From the NCBI GenBank assembly GCA_017557625.1, contig JAFYYG010000042.1, forward strand, positions 114,461 to 178,460: DNA of 64,000 nucleotides, in the 5' to 3' direction. Below the pieces are notes generated by a model that saw only the letters and a list, made by a program, of their open reading frames with translations, did not search any database and had not been told where the DNA came from. The stretch comes from Muribaculaceae bacterium. Lineage in GTDB: Bacteria > Bacteroidota > Bacteroidia > Bacteroidales > Muribaculaceae. The translations under genes were made by a program, and so were the position numbers. Positions 17,936 through 26,427 of this stretch are shown here, piece after piece; the first letter of the stretch is position 1, and each line of letters begins with the position of its first letter.

Positions 17936-20404
17936 ATGAAAAAATTTTTCTATATAATCATAGCAGCTTTCATGTTGGCAACTGGGGTTCAGGTTACCTC
18001 ATGCAAGACCGCCAAGATGAAGGATGCCGACGAGAAATATGAACGTGGCGAGTATTTTGCCGCCGCCGAGACTTACCGCAAAATCTATAACAAACTGCGC
18101 CGCAAGGAAGATAGATACCTTCGTGGCGAAGTGGCGTTTATGCTCGGCGAGTGCTACCGTCACCTGAACCAGAGTGCGCGTGCCGCAGCATCTTATCAGA
18201 ATGCTCAGCGCTATGAGTGGGAAGACAGCCTCATTTCATTCTATCTGGCACAGGCTCAGCAGATGGAAGGTCAATACTCTCTTGCAGAGAAAAGCTATAA
18301 GGTCTATCTCGATACCGCCCCAAACAACTGGCAGGCCAAAGAAGGCATCCGTGGCTGCCAGATGGCTCCCAAAATTCGTGATGACGCAGCACGGTCTCGC
18401 TACATCGTGAAGAATGCCCGACTGTTTAACTCTCGCCGTGCCGACTTCTGTCCCATGTTCCTCGACAGCAAGTGTGATGTGCTGTATTTCACTTCGTCGC
18501 GCGAGAAAGCCACAGGCACTGTCAAGAGCGAGATTACCGGCGCCAAGAACTGCGACGTATTCTTCTCGAAGAAAGACGACAAAGGCAAATGGAGCAACCC
18601 TGAGCCCGTAGAAGGCGACCTCAACACCGAGTTTGACGAGGGCATCACCGCCTTCACCCCCGATGGCCAGACGATGTTCTTTGCAAAAGCACTTCGCAAA
18701 ACCGACTCAGGAACTAGCGTAGAGATTTACAAAGCGAGCCGTAGCGAGGCAAGATGGACTGGCGCGGCGAAGTTTGAGATTACCGCCGACACCCTGTCGG
18801 CTTACGACGACCCCGCTGTGAGCCCCGACGGCAAGTGGCTATACTTCTCAAGCGACATGCCTGGCGGACAGGGAGGAAAAGACCTGTGGCGAGTGATGAT
18901 CAGCGACGGTCACGGCACCCTCGAGAACCTAGGCGACCAAATCAACACCCCTGGCGATGAGCGCTTCCCCTATGTGCGCAACGACAGCACGCTCTACTTC
19001 TCGAGCAACGGCCACGCTGGCTTAGGCGGTCTTGACCTGTTCAAGGCAAAGCTCCAGCCATCGGGAAAGTGGTTCATCGAGAACCTGGGAGCGCCCATGA
19101 ACAGCAGCGGCGATGACTTTGGCATCACCTTCGAGGCCGAGGGTGAGAGAGGCTTCTTCTCGAGCAACCGCAAGGACGCACGTGGCTACGACCATATCTT
19201 CAGTTTTGAGAAACCCGACCTCAAGGTGTGGATTTCGGGATATGTCCTCGACAAGGACGAGGAACCGGTACCTAACGCCATTATCCGCATTGTGGGTAAC
19301 GACGGCAGCAACCAGAAGGCTGTTGCCAAGCCCGACGGCACATTCCGCTTTGACCTGCAACGCGGCGTTAGTTATGTGATGCTTGCAGGCGCCAATGGCT
19401 ACCTCAACGGCCGTCAGCAGTTCACCAGCGACATCGAGGAAGAAGATGCTGAGTATAACGTCGATTTCATCCTTGCCGCAATGGACAAGCCGCAGGTCAT
19501 CGAGAATATTTTCTACGACTACAACAAAGCCACCCTGCGTCCCGAGTCGAAGACAGCCCTCGACTCGATGGTTCAGGTGCTCAACGACAACCCCTACATC
19601 ACCATCGAGATGGGAGCGCACACCGACCGCGTGGGTGGCGATGAATATAACCTCAAACTCAGCGACCGCCGTGCAAAGAGCGTGGTAGATTATCTCATTG
19701 CCGCTGGTATTGACAGCGCGCGATTGCAGTATCACGGATATGGCAGGTCAATGCCAAAGATTGTCACCAAACGAATCGCCCGCCTCTACCCACAGTTCAA
19801 CGAGGGCGACACGCTACATGAGGCATTTGTCATGGCACTTTCTAAAGAAGACCGTGCCGCCGCCGACCAAATCAACCGTCGAACCGAGTTCCAAGTGCTC
19901 ACCACCAACTATTACCGCACCTTCGACAGTGCATTACAACAGCCTGGCGAGGAAGGCGAAGAAGGACAGGAGAAGAAAGACCGAAAAGACGGTCTTGAAG
20001 GGATAGACCTAAAGGACAAGTCGCCCGAGGAAATCGCCAGGTTAAAGCAACAGAAGGAGGAAGAAATGAAAATGGAGGATCAAAAAGAGCGTGAAAAAGC
20101 CATCGCCGAAGGCAAAGATCTTGACCCAGAAGGAAAATATAACGGAGACAATCCTAATGCCAGAAAACCGAAACTTGAAGGCGGCAATGGACTGGGCGGC
20201 TCTAAACTTGACAACGGCGGAATAGGTGGAATCGGCTCCGGATCAAGGGGTGGCTCTGGCTCAAGAGGCGGAAGCGGTACTGGCAGCGGCTCACAAGGCG
20301 GCAGCGGCACTGGCAGCGGGTCAAGAGGCGGTAGTGGCTCTAGTGGCGGTTCCAACTCCAATTCCAAGAACTCTGGCTCTGGCGCAGCCACCAGGAAGAA
20401 ATAG
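17936..20404 (+). CDS. porE: PorE-like T9SS outer-membrane lipoprotein (TPR, beta-propeller, CRD, OmpA)
   Basis: The domain order is that of the T9SS protein PorE: lipoprotein signal (lipobox VTSC, Cys 23), TPR-like helices (about 30-135), PD40/WD40-like propeller blades (about 165-423, e.g. AVSPDGKWLYFSSD), a carboxypeptidase-regulatory-like fold (about 428-495), and an OmpA peptidoglycan-binding domain (about 521-640, with GAHTDRVGGDEYN and LSDRRA). PorE is thought to tether the secretion machine to peptidoglycan. Unusual is a tail of about 155 residues: a Glu/Lys-rich segment followed by a Gly/Ser/Arg run built from GSGSRGGSG-type repeats. The gld/por locus lies about 5 kb away on the other strand. 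Other OmpA-propeller lipoproteins exist, so the symbol is by architecture. Confidence 0.78.
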   Translation: MKKFFYIIIAAFMLATGVQVTSCKTAKMKDADEKYERGEYFAAAETYRKIYNKLRRKEDRYLRGEVAFMLGECYRHLNQSARAAASYQNAQRYEWEDSLISFYLAQAQQMEGQYSLAEKSYKVYLDTAPNNWQAKEGIRGCQMAPKIRDDAARSRYIVKNARLFNSRRADFCPMFLDSKCDVLYFTSSREKATGTVKSEITGAKNCDVFFSKKDDKGKWSNPEPVEGDLNTEFDEGITAFTPDGQTMFFAKALRKTDSGTSVEIYKASRSEARWTGAAKFEITADTLSAYDDPAVSPDGKWLYFSSDMPGGQGGKDLWRVMISDGHGTLENLGDQINTPGDERFPYVRNDSTLYFSSNGHAGLGGLDLFKAKLQPSGKWFIENLGAPMNSSGDDFGITFEAEGERGFFSSNRKDARGYDHIFSFEKPDLKVWISGYVLDKDEEPVPNAIIRIVGNDGSNQKAVAKPDGTFRFDLQRGVSYVMLAGANGYLNGRQQFTSDIEEEDAEYNVDFILAAMDKPQVIENIFYDYNKATLRPESKTALDSMVQVLNDNPYITIEMGAHTDRVGGDEYNLKLSDRRAKSVVDYLIAAGIDSARLQYHGYGRSMPKIVTKRIARLYPQFNEGDTLHEAFVMALSKEDRAAADQINRRTEFQVLTTNYYRTFDSALQQPGEEGEEGQEKKDRKDGLEGIDLKDKSPEEIARLKQQKEEEMKMEDQKEREKAIAEGKDLDPEGKYNGDNPNARKPKLEGGNGLGGSKLDNGGIGGIGSGSRGGSGSRGGSGTGSGSQGGSGTGSGSRGGSGSSGGSNSNSKNSGSGAATRKK

Positions 20405-20421
20405 ATTCACAGCCACGAAAC

Positions 20422-20454
20422 CTAACAGTTAACACTTTATACTTAACACTTAGA
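20422..20454. repeat. short-word repeat (AACACTTA family)
   Basis: Imperfect AGTTAACACTT and ATACTTAACACTTAG words end 6 bases before the ribE start codon. The same family recurs at 21106-21142 and forms the hairpin at 7583-7620. Confidence 0.6.
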
Positions 20455-20459
20455 AACAG

Positions 20460-21065
20460 ATGTTTTCAGGCATAGTAGAAGAGGCTGCCCGCGTGGTGGC
20501 ACTCGAGAAAGAAGAAGGTAATCTCCACATCACGCTCAAGTGCAGCTTTGTGGATGAGTTGAAAATAGATCAGAGCGTATCGCACAACGGTGTGTGCCTC
20601 ACAGTGGTGAAACTCCCAGGCAACGGCACCTACACTGTCACCGCCATTCAGGAGACGCTCGACCGCAGCAACCTCGGGCTGCTCAAAGTAGGCGATGAGG
20701 TGAACGTGGAGCGCAGTATGCTCATGAACGGCCGCCTTGACGGACACATCGTGCAGGGTCATGTGGACCAAACCGCTACCTGTACCAGTGTGCGCGAGGC
20801 CAACGGCAGCTGGTATTACACCTTCCACTACGACGTTGACCCAGCGATGGCACGCAAAGGCTATGTCACCGTGGAGAAGGGCAGCATCACCGTCAACGGC
20901 ACCAGCCTTACTGTATGCAACAGCGAGCGCGACAGCTTCGAGGTCGCCATCATCCCCTACACCCACGAACTCACCAACTTCCACAACATCGTTGAAGGCA
21001 CCGTGGTGAACCTTGAGTTTGACATCATAGGGAAGTACCTCGCACGACTCATGGAGTTTAATTAA
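20460..21065 (+). CDS. ribE: riboflavin synthase, alpha chain
   Basis: Riboflavin synthase turns two molecules of 6,7-dimethyl-8-ribityllumazine into riboflavin plus a pyrimidinedione. The 201-residue protein has the expected two internally related lumazine-binding domains: MFSGIVEE at the very N-terminus, SVSHNGVCLTVV near residue 38, and the second-domain equivalent GSITVNGTSLTVC near residue 141; DGHIVQGHVDQT lies between. No FMN riboswitch was seen upstream; the 55 bases before the gene are mostly a short-word repeat. No other riboflavin gene is in the window. Confidence 0.95.
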   Translation: MFSGIVEEAARVVALEKEEGNLHITLKCSFVDELKIDQSVSHNGVCLTVVKLPGNGTYTVTAIQETLDRSNLGLLKVGDEVNVERSMLMNGRLDGHIVQGHVDQTATCTSVREANGSWYYTFHYDVDPAMARKGYVTVEKGSITVNGTSLTVCNSERDSFEVAIIPYTHELTNFHNIVEGTVVNLEFDIIGKYLARLMEFN

Positions 21066-21142
21066 TGCACAATGCATAATTCACAATGCATAATGGCGAA
21101 GCCACTAACTTTACACTTAACACTTAAAACTTTACACTTACA
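21063..21142. repeat. two adjoining short-word repeats between ribE and the phosphodiesterase gene
   Basis: The first part (21063-21096) repeats AATGCATAATTCAC words; the second (21106-21142) repeats ACTTTACACTTAACACTTAA words up to the GTG start. The first is the reverse complement of the family at 46607-46645. Confidence 0.7.
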
Positions 21143-21670
21143 GTGAAGACCATTGGTATCATAAGCGACACTCACTGCTACTGGGATGACCGGTATGCAG
21201 AGCATTTTGCCGACTGCGACGAGATATGGCATGCTGGCGACATCGGCAACGAAGCGCTCATCGACATGATTGCGGCAATAGGGCCGCAAGTGCGTGCCGT
21301 CTATGGCAATGCCGATGGTCAAGACCTTCGACGTCGCTTCAAGGAGACCGAAATCTTCACCACCGAGGGAGTGAAAGTGATGATGACACACATAGGCGGC
21401 TATCCCGGACGCTATGCCCCTGGCATCAAGTCGAGGCTCGACCTCGTGCAACCTAAAATCTTCGTGTGCGGACACAGCCACATCCTAAAAGTCATCCCCG
21501 ACCGCAGCCTCGGCGTGCTCACTATCAACCCTGGCGCAGCAGGCCGTCAAGGCTGGCAAAAAGTGCGCACTCTCATCAAACTGACACTCGACAACGAAGC
21601 CATCACTGGATGCCAAATAATAGAACTTGCCGACGACCGCGATAACCCACAAGGTCGCGTTGTGGAATAA
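21143..21670 (+). CDS. YfcE-type metallophosphoesterase
   Basis: A 175-residue cytoplasmic phosphodiesterase of the YfcE/MJ0936 group. Metal-binding residues are in ISDTHCYW near residue 7, HAGDIGN near residue 31, VYGNAD near residue 53, MTHIGGYP near residue 78 and CGHSHILK near residue 112, followed by NPGAAGRQG typical of the family. The start is GTG at 21143, because the conserved first strand (KTIGIISDTH) begins right after it and no ATG lies nearby. The physiological substrate of this family is unsettled. Confidence 0.9.
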   Translation: MKTIGIISDTHCYWDDRYAEHFADCDEIWHAGDIGNEALIDMIAAIGPQVRAVYGNADGQDLRRRFKETEIFTTEGVKVMMTHIGGYPGRYAPGIKSRLDLVQPKIFVCGHSHILKVIPDRSLGVLTINPGAAGRQGWQKVRTLIKLTLDNEAITGCQIIELADDRDNPQGRVVE

Positions 21671-21691
21671 AAACTGTTAATCATATAAGTG

Positions 21692-22087
21692 ATGAGAATA
21701 AAATTAATTTTTTTATTAATGGCTGTCATCATAATGGCTCAAGCATGCACAGTGATTAGTGGCACTACTCAGGCGAAGAGTGATGCTGAATACAAGAAAA
21801 TATCCACGGCACATCTTTCACATTCATATTATTCTATCCCCAAAAAAATATTGTGGGTTGTGGATGGTGAAGTCTACGACAGTATTGAATCCATCAGTGA
21901 AGATGAATTCAAAAAATGTAAGACTGCCAAAGATCTTATTGAAAAGGTGTTGACAAAAAATGGTGTAATATTCAACAAAGTTAAGAGATTCAATATTCTT
22001 AATAATAGTGACATCGCAAGATCGGTTTATCCTAATTATCAAGATATAGATGGGGCCATCATAATCACAACTGATAAAAAAGAATAA
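21692..22087 (+). CDS. small lipoprotein resembling a TonB-receptor plug fragment
   Basis: A 131-residue lipoprotein (lipobox MAQAC, Cys about 19). I start it at the ATG at 21692; a GTG lies one codon before. The mature part reads like a shortened plug domain of TonB-dependent receptors: ILWVVDGEVYDSIESI near residue 53 corresponds to the LYVIDGV element, and the C-terminal DIDGAIIITTDKK to the GANGVILITTK element, with SVYPNYQD in the place of the YG(S)RGA turn. No barrel follows. The SPOR-domain lipoprotein gene begins 5 bases downstream. Function unknown. Confidence 0.65.
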   Translation: MRIKLIFLLMAVIIMAQACTVISGTTQAKSDAEYKKISTAHLSHSYYSIPKKILWVVDGEVYDSIESISEDEFKKCKTAKDLIEKVLTKNGVIFNKVKRFNILNNSDIARSVYPNYQDIDGAIIITTDKKE

Positions 22088-22092
22088 TTTAC

Positions 22093-22614
22093 ATGAAAAA
22101 GATTTACAACATATTATTTATAGCTGCAGTGGCTGTAGCATTGTGGTCTTGCCACACGAGTGAGAAAAACTACCGTGAAAGTTACGAGAAAGCTATTGAG
22201 CTGAACCGCACAGGCGAACGTGGCGAGATATATCAGATGGAGCTTGCTGAACGCATGCACAACAACTATGTGGTTGACGGAGATAGCATACGATTAAAGT
22301 ATCTTCATTTCAACGTAGTAGAAGACAAACCCGAGGTTGCTAAGAATTATGGTGTCGTGGTTGCTGAGTTTGGGCAGAAGTTCAACGCAATAAGCTGCAG
22401 GGACCGTCTGCGCCAGCAAGAAGGATTGCCAGCTTACGTAGTCTATAAAGGATCAGAAAACGATATGACTTATTATGTCATAGCCCAGGGATTTGACGAC
22501 ATCTCGGCAGCAGCAGAATTTGTCAAGAATCCCGAAAAATACATGAAAATGAAGGTGCTAGTACCTAAAGCATGGGTGCTTGCCAATCCAATAGCATTGA
22601 ACAAAGACAAATGA
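22093..22614 (+). CDS. SPOR-domain-like lipoprotein
   Basis: A 173-residue lipoprotein (signal ending LWSC, Cys about 20). The C-terminal part (about 75-160) fits a SPOR fold, which binds denuded glycan strands of peptidoglycan: YGVVVAEFGQKFNAISCRDRLRQQEG then PAYVVYKG and YYVIAQGFDDISAAAEFV. SPOR proteins often mark division sites. Its stop overlaps the start region of menA (ATGATGA), so the two genes are probably co-translated although functionally unrelated. Confidence 0.65.
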   Translation: MKKIYNILFIAAVAVALWSCHTSEKNYRESYEKAIELNRTGERGEIYQMELAERMHNNYVVDGDSIRLKYLHFNVVEDKPEVAKNYGVVVAEFGQKFNAISCRDRLRQQEGLPAYVVYKGSENDMTYYVIAQGFDDISAAAEFVKNPEKYMKMKVLVPKAWVLANPIALNKDK

Positions 22615-23513
22615 TGAAACAAGTGAATATTTGGCTTGAGGCAATGCGACTGCGAACATTGCCGGTATCGATTAGTGGCGTGCTAATGGCAATAGGCATC
22701 ACGGCATGGCAAGGACACTTTGAATGGCAACCTGCAATGATATGCCTCGCCTTCGCTTTGCTGGCACAAATTGCGTCAAACTTCGCTAACGAATACTACG
22801 ACTACAAGAAAGGCTCCGACAAGAAAGGCCGCGTGGGACCTCGTCGCGGTGTCACCGAGGGCGACATCAAGCCCGCTACCCTACGCAATGTCACCTACCT
22901 AACTCTTGCCGCAGCTTGCGCAGTAGGCTGCTGCCTGATACCATACGGTGGATGGAAAATCATTCCTGTGGGTATATTGATAGCCATTTTTGTGCTTGCC
23001 TATAGCGCCGGGCCCTATCCCCTATCCTATCATGGCCTAGGCGAACTCACTGTATTCATCTTCTACGGCTTGGTGCCTGTCATTGCAAGCTACTATGTCA
23101 TTGCCGACAGAAGCATCGATGCCCTTGCGGTACTCGCCTCAATGACCATAGGATTTATGGGAGTGAATGTGCTGCTTGTGAACAACTACCGCGACATGGA
23201 CGACGACAAGGAGGCGGGCAAGAACACTGCCGTGGTGATTTTTGGACGACAGCTGGCTTCAAGTGCCTATCTTTTCAATGGTTTTATGGCGATTGCCATG
23301 CTCTCGCCATTATGGGTGATTGTATATTTTGGTGACAAAATCATTCTGCCAAAGTGGACGTTTATAGCTCCAGCCCTTTATCTTATCCTGCATCTAGTAA
23401 TATGGGCAATGCTTAATCAGCGTAAAGGAGCCAAACTTAATCCTCTGCTCGGCCTCACAGCCCTCAACATGCTCATATTCACAATCATCATGCTACTGGC
23501 ATTTACTATATAA
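22614..23513 (+). CDS. menA: 1,4-dihydroxy-2-naphthoate polyprenyltransferase
   Basis: MenA attaches the polyprenyl tail to DHNA in menaquinone synthesis at the inner membrane. The 299-residue UbiA-superfamily protein has about nine helices and the two Asp-rich, magnesium-binding loops: NEYYDYKKGSD near residue 58 and NNYRDMDDDKEAGKNT near residue 190. The start is one of two adjacent ATGs (22611 or 22614) overlapping the upstream stop. It makes the quinone used in anaerobic respiration of Bacteroidales; the other men genes are elsewhere. Confidence 0.93.
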   Translation: MKQVNIWLEAMRLRTLPVSISGVLMAIGITAWQGHFEWQPAMICLAFALLAQIASNFANEYYDYKKGSDKKGRVGPRRGVTEGDIKPATLRNVTYLTLAAACAVGCCLIPYGGWKIIPVGILIAIFVLAYSAGPYPLSYHGLGELTVFIFYGLVPVIASYYVIADRSIDALAVLASMTIGFMGVNVLLVNNYRDMDDDKEAGKNTAVVIFGRQLASSAYLFNGFMAIAMLSPLWVIVYFGDKIILPKWTFIAPALYLILHLVIWAMLNQRKGAKLNPLLGLTALNMLIFTIIMLLAFTI

Positions 23514-23518
23514 TCGTT

Positions 23519-23600
23519 GTAGAGGACAAGAGAACAAGAGAACAAGAGAACAAGAAAACAAGAAAACAAGAAAACGAGAAAACGAGAGAACAAGAGGAGT
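23519..23600. repeat. short-word repeat (GAACAAGA array)
   Basis: About ten copies of an 8-9-base word (AGAACAAG, then AGAAAACAAG and AGAAAACGAG) lie between the convergent menA and BspA-type genes. The array is the clearest of the intergenic word repeats. The frames across it are low-complexity and not genes. Confidence 0.85.
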
Positions 23601-23623
23601 AGAGTTAATACATTCCGCATTAA

Positions 23624-24976
23624 CTAACGCTCCATGAAGTATTTCTTCATGTCGGGAATTTCATCGTGGGTCAGGGTCTTGGTAGTGCCGTCGGGCATAC
23701 GGATGATAAATCGTAAATCGCTGGAGTTGAAATTGAACGACAGATTGTTGAAGTCACGCTCACGCTTGCTCAGTTCCTCGCTCACACTCACAGTCTTAAG
23801 TTTGTGGCAAAAATCAAAGTTAATCATCTCCATGTGCTTGAAAGAGTCGGGCAAGACTATGCTCTCTATCATTGAGTTGCTGTAGAAAGCGCCTTTGCCT
23901 AAAGTCTCAAGCTTAGTGCCAAAATCCACCTTGGCAAGGTGGTTACAGCCATAAAACGCGCTTGAGCCAATATCCGTGACATTGGTCATCGTGATGCCCG
24001 TGAGCAAATTGCAGCAATAGAAAGCCTTAGAGGCAATACTCTTGACAGTTGCTGGCACTGTATAGTCGCCCACATTATTGCTTGGAGGACACGCAATAAG
24101 CTGTGTCATGTCTTTTGAGAAGAGTATGCCATCTTTAACAGTAAAGTACTCGCTGTCTTCTGCCACCCTATACTCCTTCAAAGCAACACACGACGAGAAC
24201 GGGTTACTTCTGAGCGAAGTAAGCGATGCTGGCAAGGTCACCTTCTCCAGAACGCGGCATCCGTTGAAAACATTATCACCTATCTCGGTAAGTGTCTCGG
24301 GCAACTCAATTTCAACTAGTGAACTGCAGCAAGAGAAAACTTCGCTCCCCATTTTCTGCAGTCCCTTGGGCAGGTTAATGTGCTTCAGGTTCTTGCAATG
24401 GGCAAAGGCATAGCTGTCTAGAACCTTCACCGACTGTGGCAGCGTGATGCTCTCAAGCGACTTGCAATCGCTGAAAGCGCTAGTGTTTATTATAGTGATA
24501 CCCTCTGGCAAGTTCACCTGCTTGAGATTGTAGCACTCTTGAAAGAGGCGATCGGGCACCAGTTCTATGCCCTCAGGAAATGTGAAAGACGTGAAACTCT
24601 CGCAGTTTTCAAAGGCGCTGTACCCAATCTTCTTTACACTGGCTGGAATATTGACATTCTTGAGTTTCTTGCAGTTGCAGAAAGCCCAGATGCCAATATT
24701 GGTCAAAGTGTTTGGCAATTTCACCTCAGTGATGCCCTCGCATCCGAAAAACGCCCAGCCACCCAATTTGGTGACAGTGTAAGTGACACCATTGTTAGTA
24801 ACCTGGGTAGGAATCACCAGTTTTCCCTTTGGCTGATGCTTGTCGTCGATTTTTGTAACCATCACGCTATTGTCATCAAGAGCGGTGTACTTCAACCCCT
24901 TCTGTATAAACTCCACCTGCGCCATCGTCACAAGAGAGACTATTGCCATTATTGTTGTCAGAATTGTTCGTCTCAT
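23624..24976 (-). CDS. secreted BspA-type leucine-rich repeat protein
   Basis: A 450-residue exported protein. I start it at 24976, where a signal peptide begins (MRRTILTTIMAIVSLVTMAQ); the longer frame would run into the -7 box. From about residue 60 to 400 it is built of LRR_5 units of about 23 residues with the pattern F.GC..L..V.LP..L..IG..AF, e.g. SFENCESFTSFTFPEG-like and AFSDCKSLESITLPQS. BspA-type proteins of Bacteroidetes bind host matrix proteins or other bacteria. No standard T9SS sorting domain is recognised; the last 60 residues form a separate small domain. Confidence 0.85.
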   Translation of the reverse strand: MRRTILTTIMAIVSLVTMAQVEFIQKGLKYTALDDNSVMVTKIDDKHQPKGKLVIPTQVTNNGVTYTVTKLGGWAFFGCEGITEVKLPNTLTNIGIWAFCNCKKLKNVNIPASVKKIGYSAFENCESFTSFTFPEGIELVPDRLFQECYNLKQVNLPEGITIINTSAFSDCKSLESITLPQSVKVLDSYAFAHCKNLKHINLPKGLQKMGSEVFSCCSSLVEIELPETLTEIGDNVFNGCRVLEKVTLPASLTSLRSNPFSSCVALKEYRVAEDSEYFTVKDGILFSKDMTQLIACPPSNNVGDYTVPATVKSIASKAFYCCNLLTGITMTNVTDIGSSAFYGCNHLAKVDFGTKLETLGKGAFYSNSMIESIVLPDSFKHMEMINFDFCHKLKTVSVSEELSKRERDFNNLSFNFNSSDLRFIIRMPDGTTKTLTHDEIPDMKKYFMER

Positions 24977-25000
24977 AATGCAAAAGTTATAATTTTTGCG

Positions 25001-25008
25001 CAAATATA
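25001..25008 (-). promoter_or_regulatory. -7 box of the BspA-type gene
   Basis: TATATTTG on the minus strand matches the consensus and lies 25 bases above the ATG at 24976. No clear -33 TTTG. Confidence 0.45.
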
Positions 25009-25098
25009 CCAAAAACTTTTTGATTTACATACTATTTCGGGTAATTTTTGACATTTCTAATTCATTACCCAAAAATGGGAATAGTCTCAACAAAATAA

Positions 25099-25136
25099 AA
25101 TGCACACAATCCTGGATTTGCAGAATTGTGTGCATT
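25099..25136 (-). terminator. terminator of the gld operon
   Basis: A perfect 12-base stem (AATGCACACAAT with ATTGTGTGCATT) with a 14-base loop lies 31 bases below the gldN stop. On the minus strand a T-rich stretch (TTTATTTTGTT) follows. Confidence 0.8.
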
Positions 25137-25167
25137 ATGATGTTATCAGTTTGATTAACAGCTATAG

Positions 25168-26304
25168 CTATCGCTTGCGGTTGCGCACCGAGCGTCCTCC
25201 GCCTTGACTGCTCTTGTTTTCTTTGGGTTTTTGAACTTTCTTCTTATTGTTCTTTTTCTTGTTGTCTTTGTTGTCGCTGTTGCTGCCGCGCTTGGTCTTA
25301 ACGCTCTTGCCAGAGTCTTTCTTCTCTTCCTGAACGGCCGTTTCTCCTTCACCTTCCTCAAGGGTCTCACCGCTCTGCTCTGCCTCGAGTTTACGCTTGG
25401 CCTCTACTTGCGCTTGAAGTTCTTCGCGCGAAGGAGCCCATAGGTTCTTGTCAAAGCGGTGCAGACGCTCCTCAATGGAGTCACGGGCGTGCTGGAGCGC
25501 TACCGAGTCGGGATAGAGTTCCATCAACGTCTTGTTACGCAGACTTTTCACCTTGTATATGTCGCCAGTGTACATATTGAGCTTAAAGAAGTCGTCAAGG
25601 TTGTAACGTGTGAGGTTGTTGTCATCATCGGTAAAGATGTACTGTTGTGCAATATAAGGCCTTATGTCGTTGAGCTTTACCCAAAACATAGGGAACGGGA
25701 TCACATTGCCGTAGCCGTCATCACGGTGGAGCACAGGACACAAGGCATCTACACGCGAGCGCATAGCATTGGTGCGGGTATCAAACTCCCATTTCTCGAT
25801 GATAAAGTAGCTTAGTATCTCGCTGCCTGGAATGTCGGCATCTTCGATAGCATATTTGGGATTCTTCTCAGTACTACCCTTTGCCTCGCTAAAAAGCACA
25901 TGGAAACGATCAAGCATCTCGGAGACCTTGATTTTGTACTCATCGGTGAACATCTCACGTCCGTCAAGGTACTCGTAGGCACTGATTTGGTTGTTGGCGA
26001 GCAGTCGCATGATGATGAAAAACATGCTCTGACCATCCTCGTTGGGTTCCTCGGGATAGTAGAGTGCTGGATTTTTGCCTTTGGTGAGGTCGAGAATGCG
26101 ATACACCACTTTTGTCCATTGCAGGTCGGCCTCGCTGGGCTCCCGCTGCTCATAGAAAGCCTGCTGGCGGTCAGAGACCTTCACGCTGCCATCATCTTTC
26201 TTGTCGCGACGGTCACCATCGTTCTTCTTCACTACCTGAGCTGTGGCTCCGGCAGCCGCGAAAGCGACTATCAGTCCCAGTACTATATATTTAAGATACT
26301 TCAT
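25168..26304 (-). CDS. gldN: gliding motility/T9SS protein GldN (PorN)
   Basis: GldN/PorN is the periplasmic partner of GldK in the T9SS ring under the outer membrane. The 378-residue protein has a signal peptide ending GATAQ near residue 23 and the family core: YRILDLTKGKNPALYYPEE near residue 68, LNDIRPYIAQQYIFTDDDNN near residue 210, and DIYKVKSLRNKTLMELYPDS near residue 250. The C-terminal 90 residues are a Lys/Asn/Gln-rich charged tail. It is the last gene of the porT-porP-gldK-gldL-gldM-gldN order and is separated from gldM by a repeat-filled gap of 123 bases. Confidence 0.93.
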   Translation of the reverse strand: MKYLKYIVLGLIVAFAAAGATAQVVKKNDGDRRDKKDDGSVKVSDRQQAFYEQREPSEADLQWTKVVYRILDLTKGKNPALYYPEEPNEDGQSMFFIIMRLLANNQISAYEYLDGREMFTDEYKIKVSEMLDRFHVLFSEAKGSTEKNPKYAIEDADIPGSEILSYFIIEKWEFDTRTNAMRSRVDALCPVLHRDDGYGNVIPFPMFWVKLNDIRPYIAQQYIFTDDDNNLTRYNLDDFFKLNMYTGDIYKVKSLRNKTLMELYPDSVALQHARDSIEERLHRFDKNLWAPSREELQAQVEAKRKLEAEQSGETLEEGEGETAVQEEKKDSGKSVKTKRGSNSDNKDNKKKNNKKKVQKPKENKSSQGGGRSVRNRKR

Positions 26305-26317
26305 TGTGATATGAATT

Positions 26318-26408
26318 TATAGTTCTTAGTTTTTAGTTTATAGTTCTAAGTTTATAGTTTTTGAATTCTTGGTTTGAGTCTCTAAACTCTAAACACTAAA
26401 CTCTAAAC
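26318..26408. repeat. short-word repeats between gldM and gldN
   Basis: Imperfect TAGTTTATAGTTC words at 26318-26358 are followed by CTCTAAACTCTAAACACTAAA words at 26380-26408. They fill almost the whole spacer inside the operon. Confidence 0.75.
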
Positions 26409-26427
26409 ATCAAGCGAAGCTTGAACA

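Noticed and set aside
20080-20391. 103-codon minus frame rich in Pro, Leu and Glu
   Set aside because: Reverse-strand shadow of the Gly/Ser-coding tail of the PorE-like gene.
20422-20460. FMN riboswitch before ribE
   Set aside because: The upstream spacer is only about 55 bases and mostly a short-word repeat; the conserved FMN-element blocks are not present.
23519-23600. CRISPR or minisatellite coding repeat
   Set aside because: The unit is 8-9 bases with no spacers and no gene on either strand.
23417-23620. 67-codon minus frame with a hydrophobic low-complexity product
   Set aside because: It is the translation of the GAACAAGA repeat array and the end of menA on the other strand; periodic sequence gives open frames by chance.
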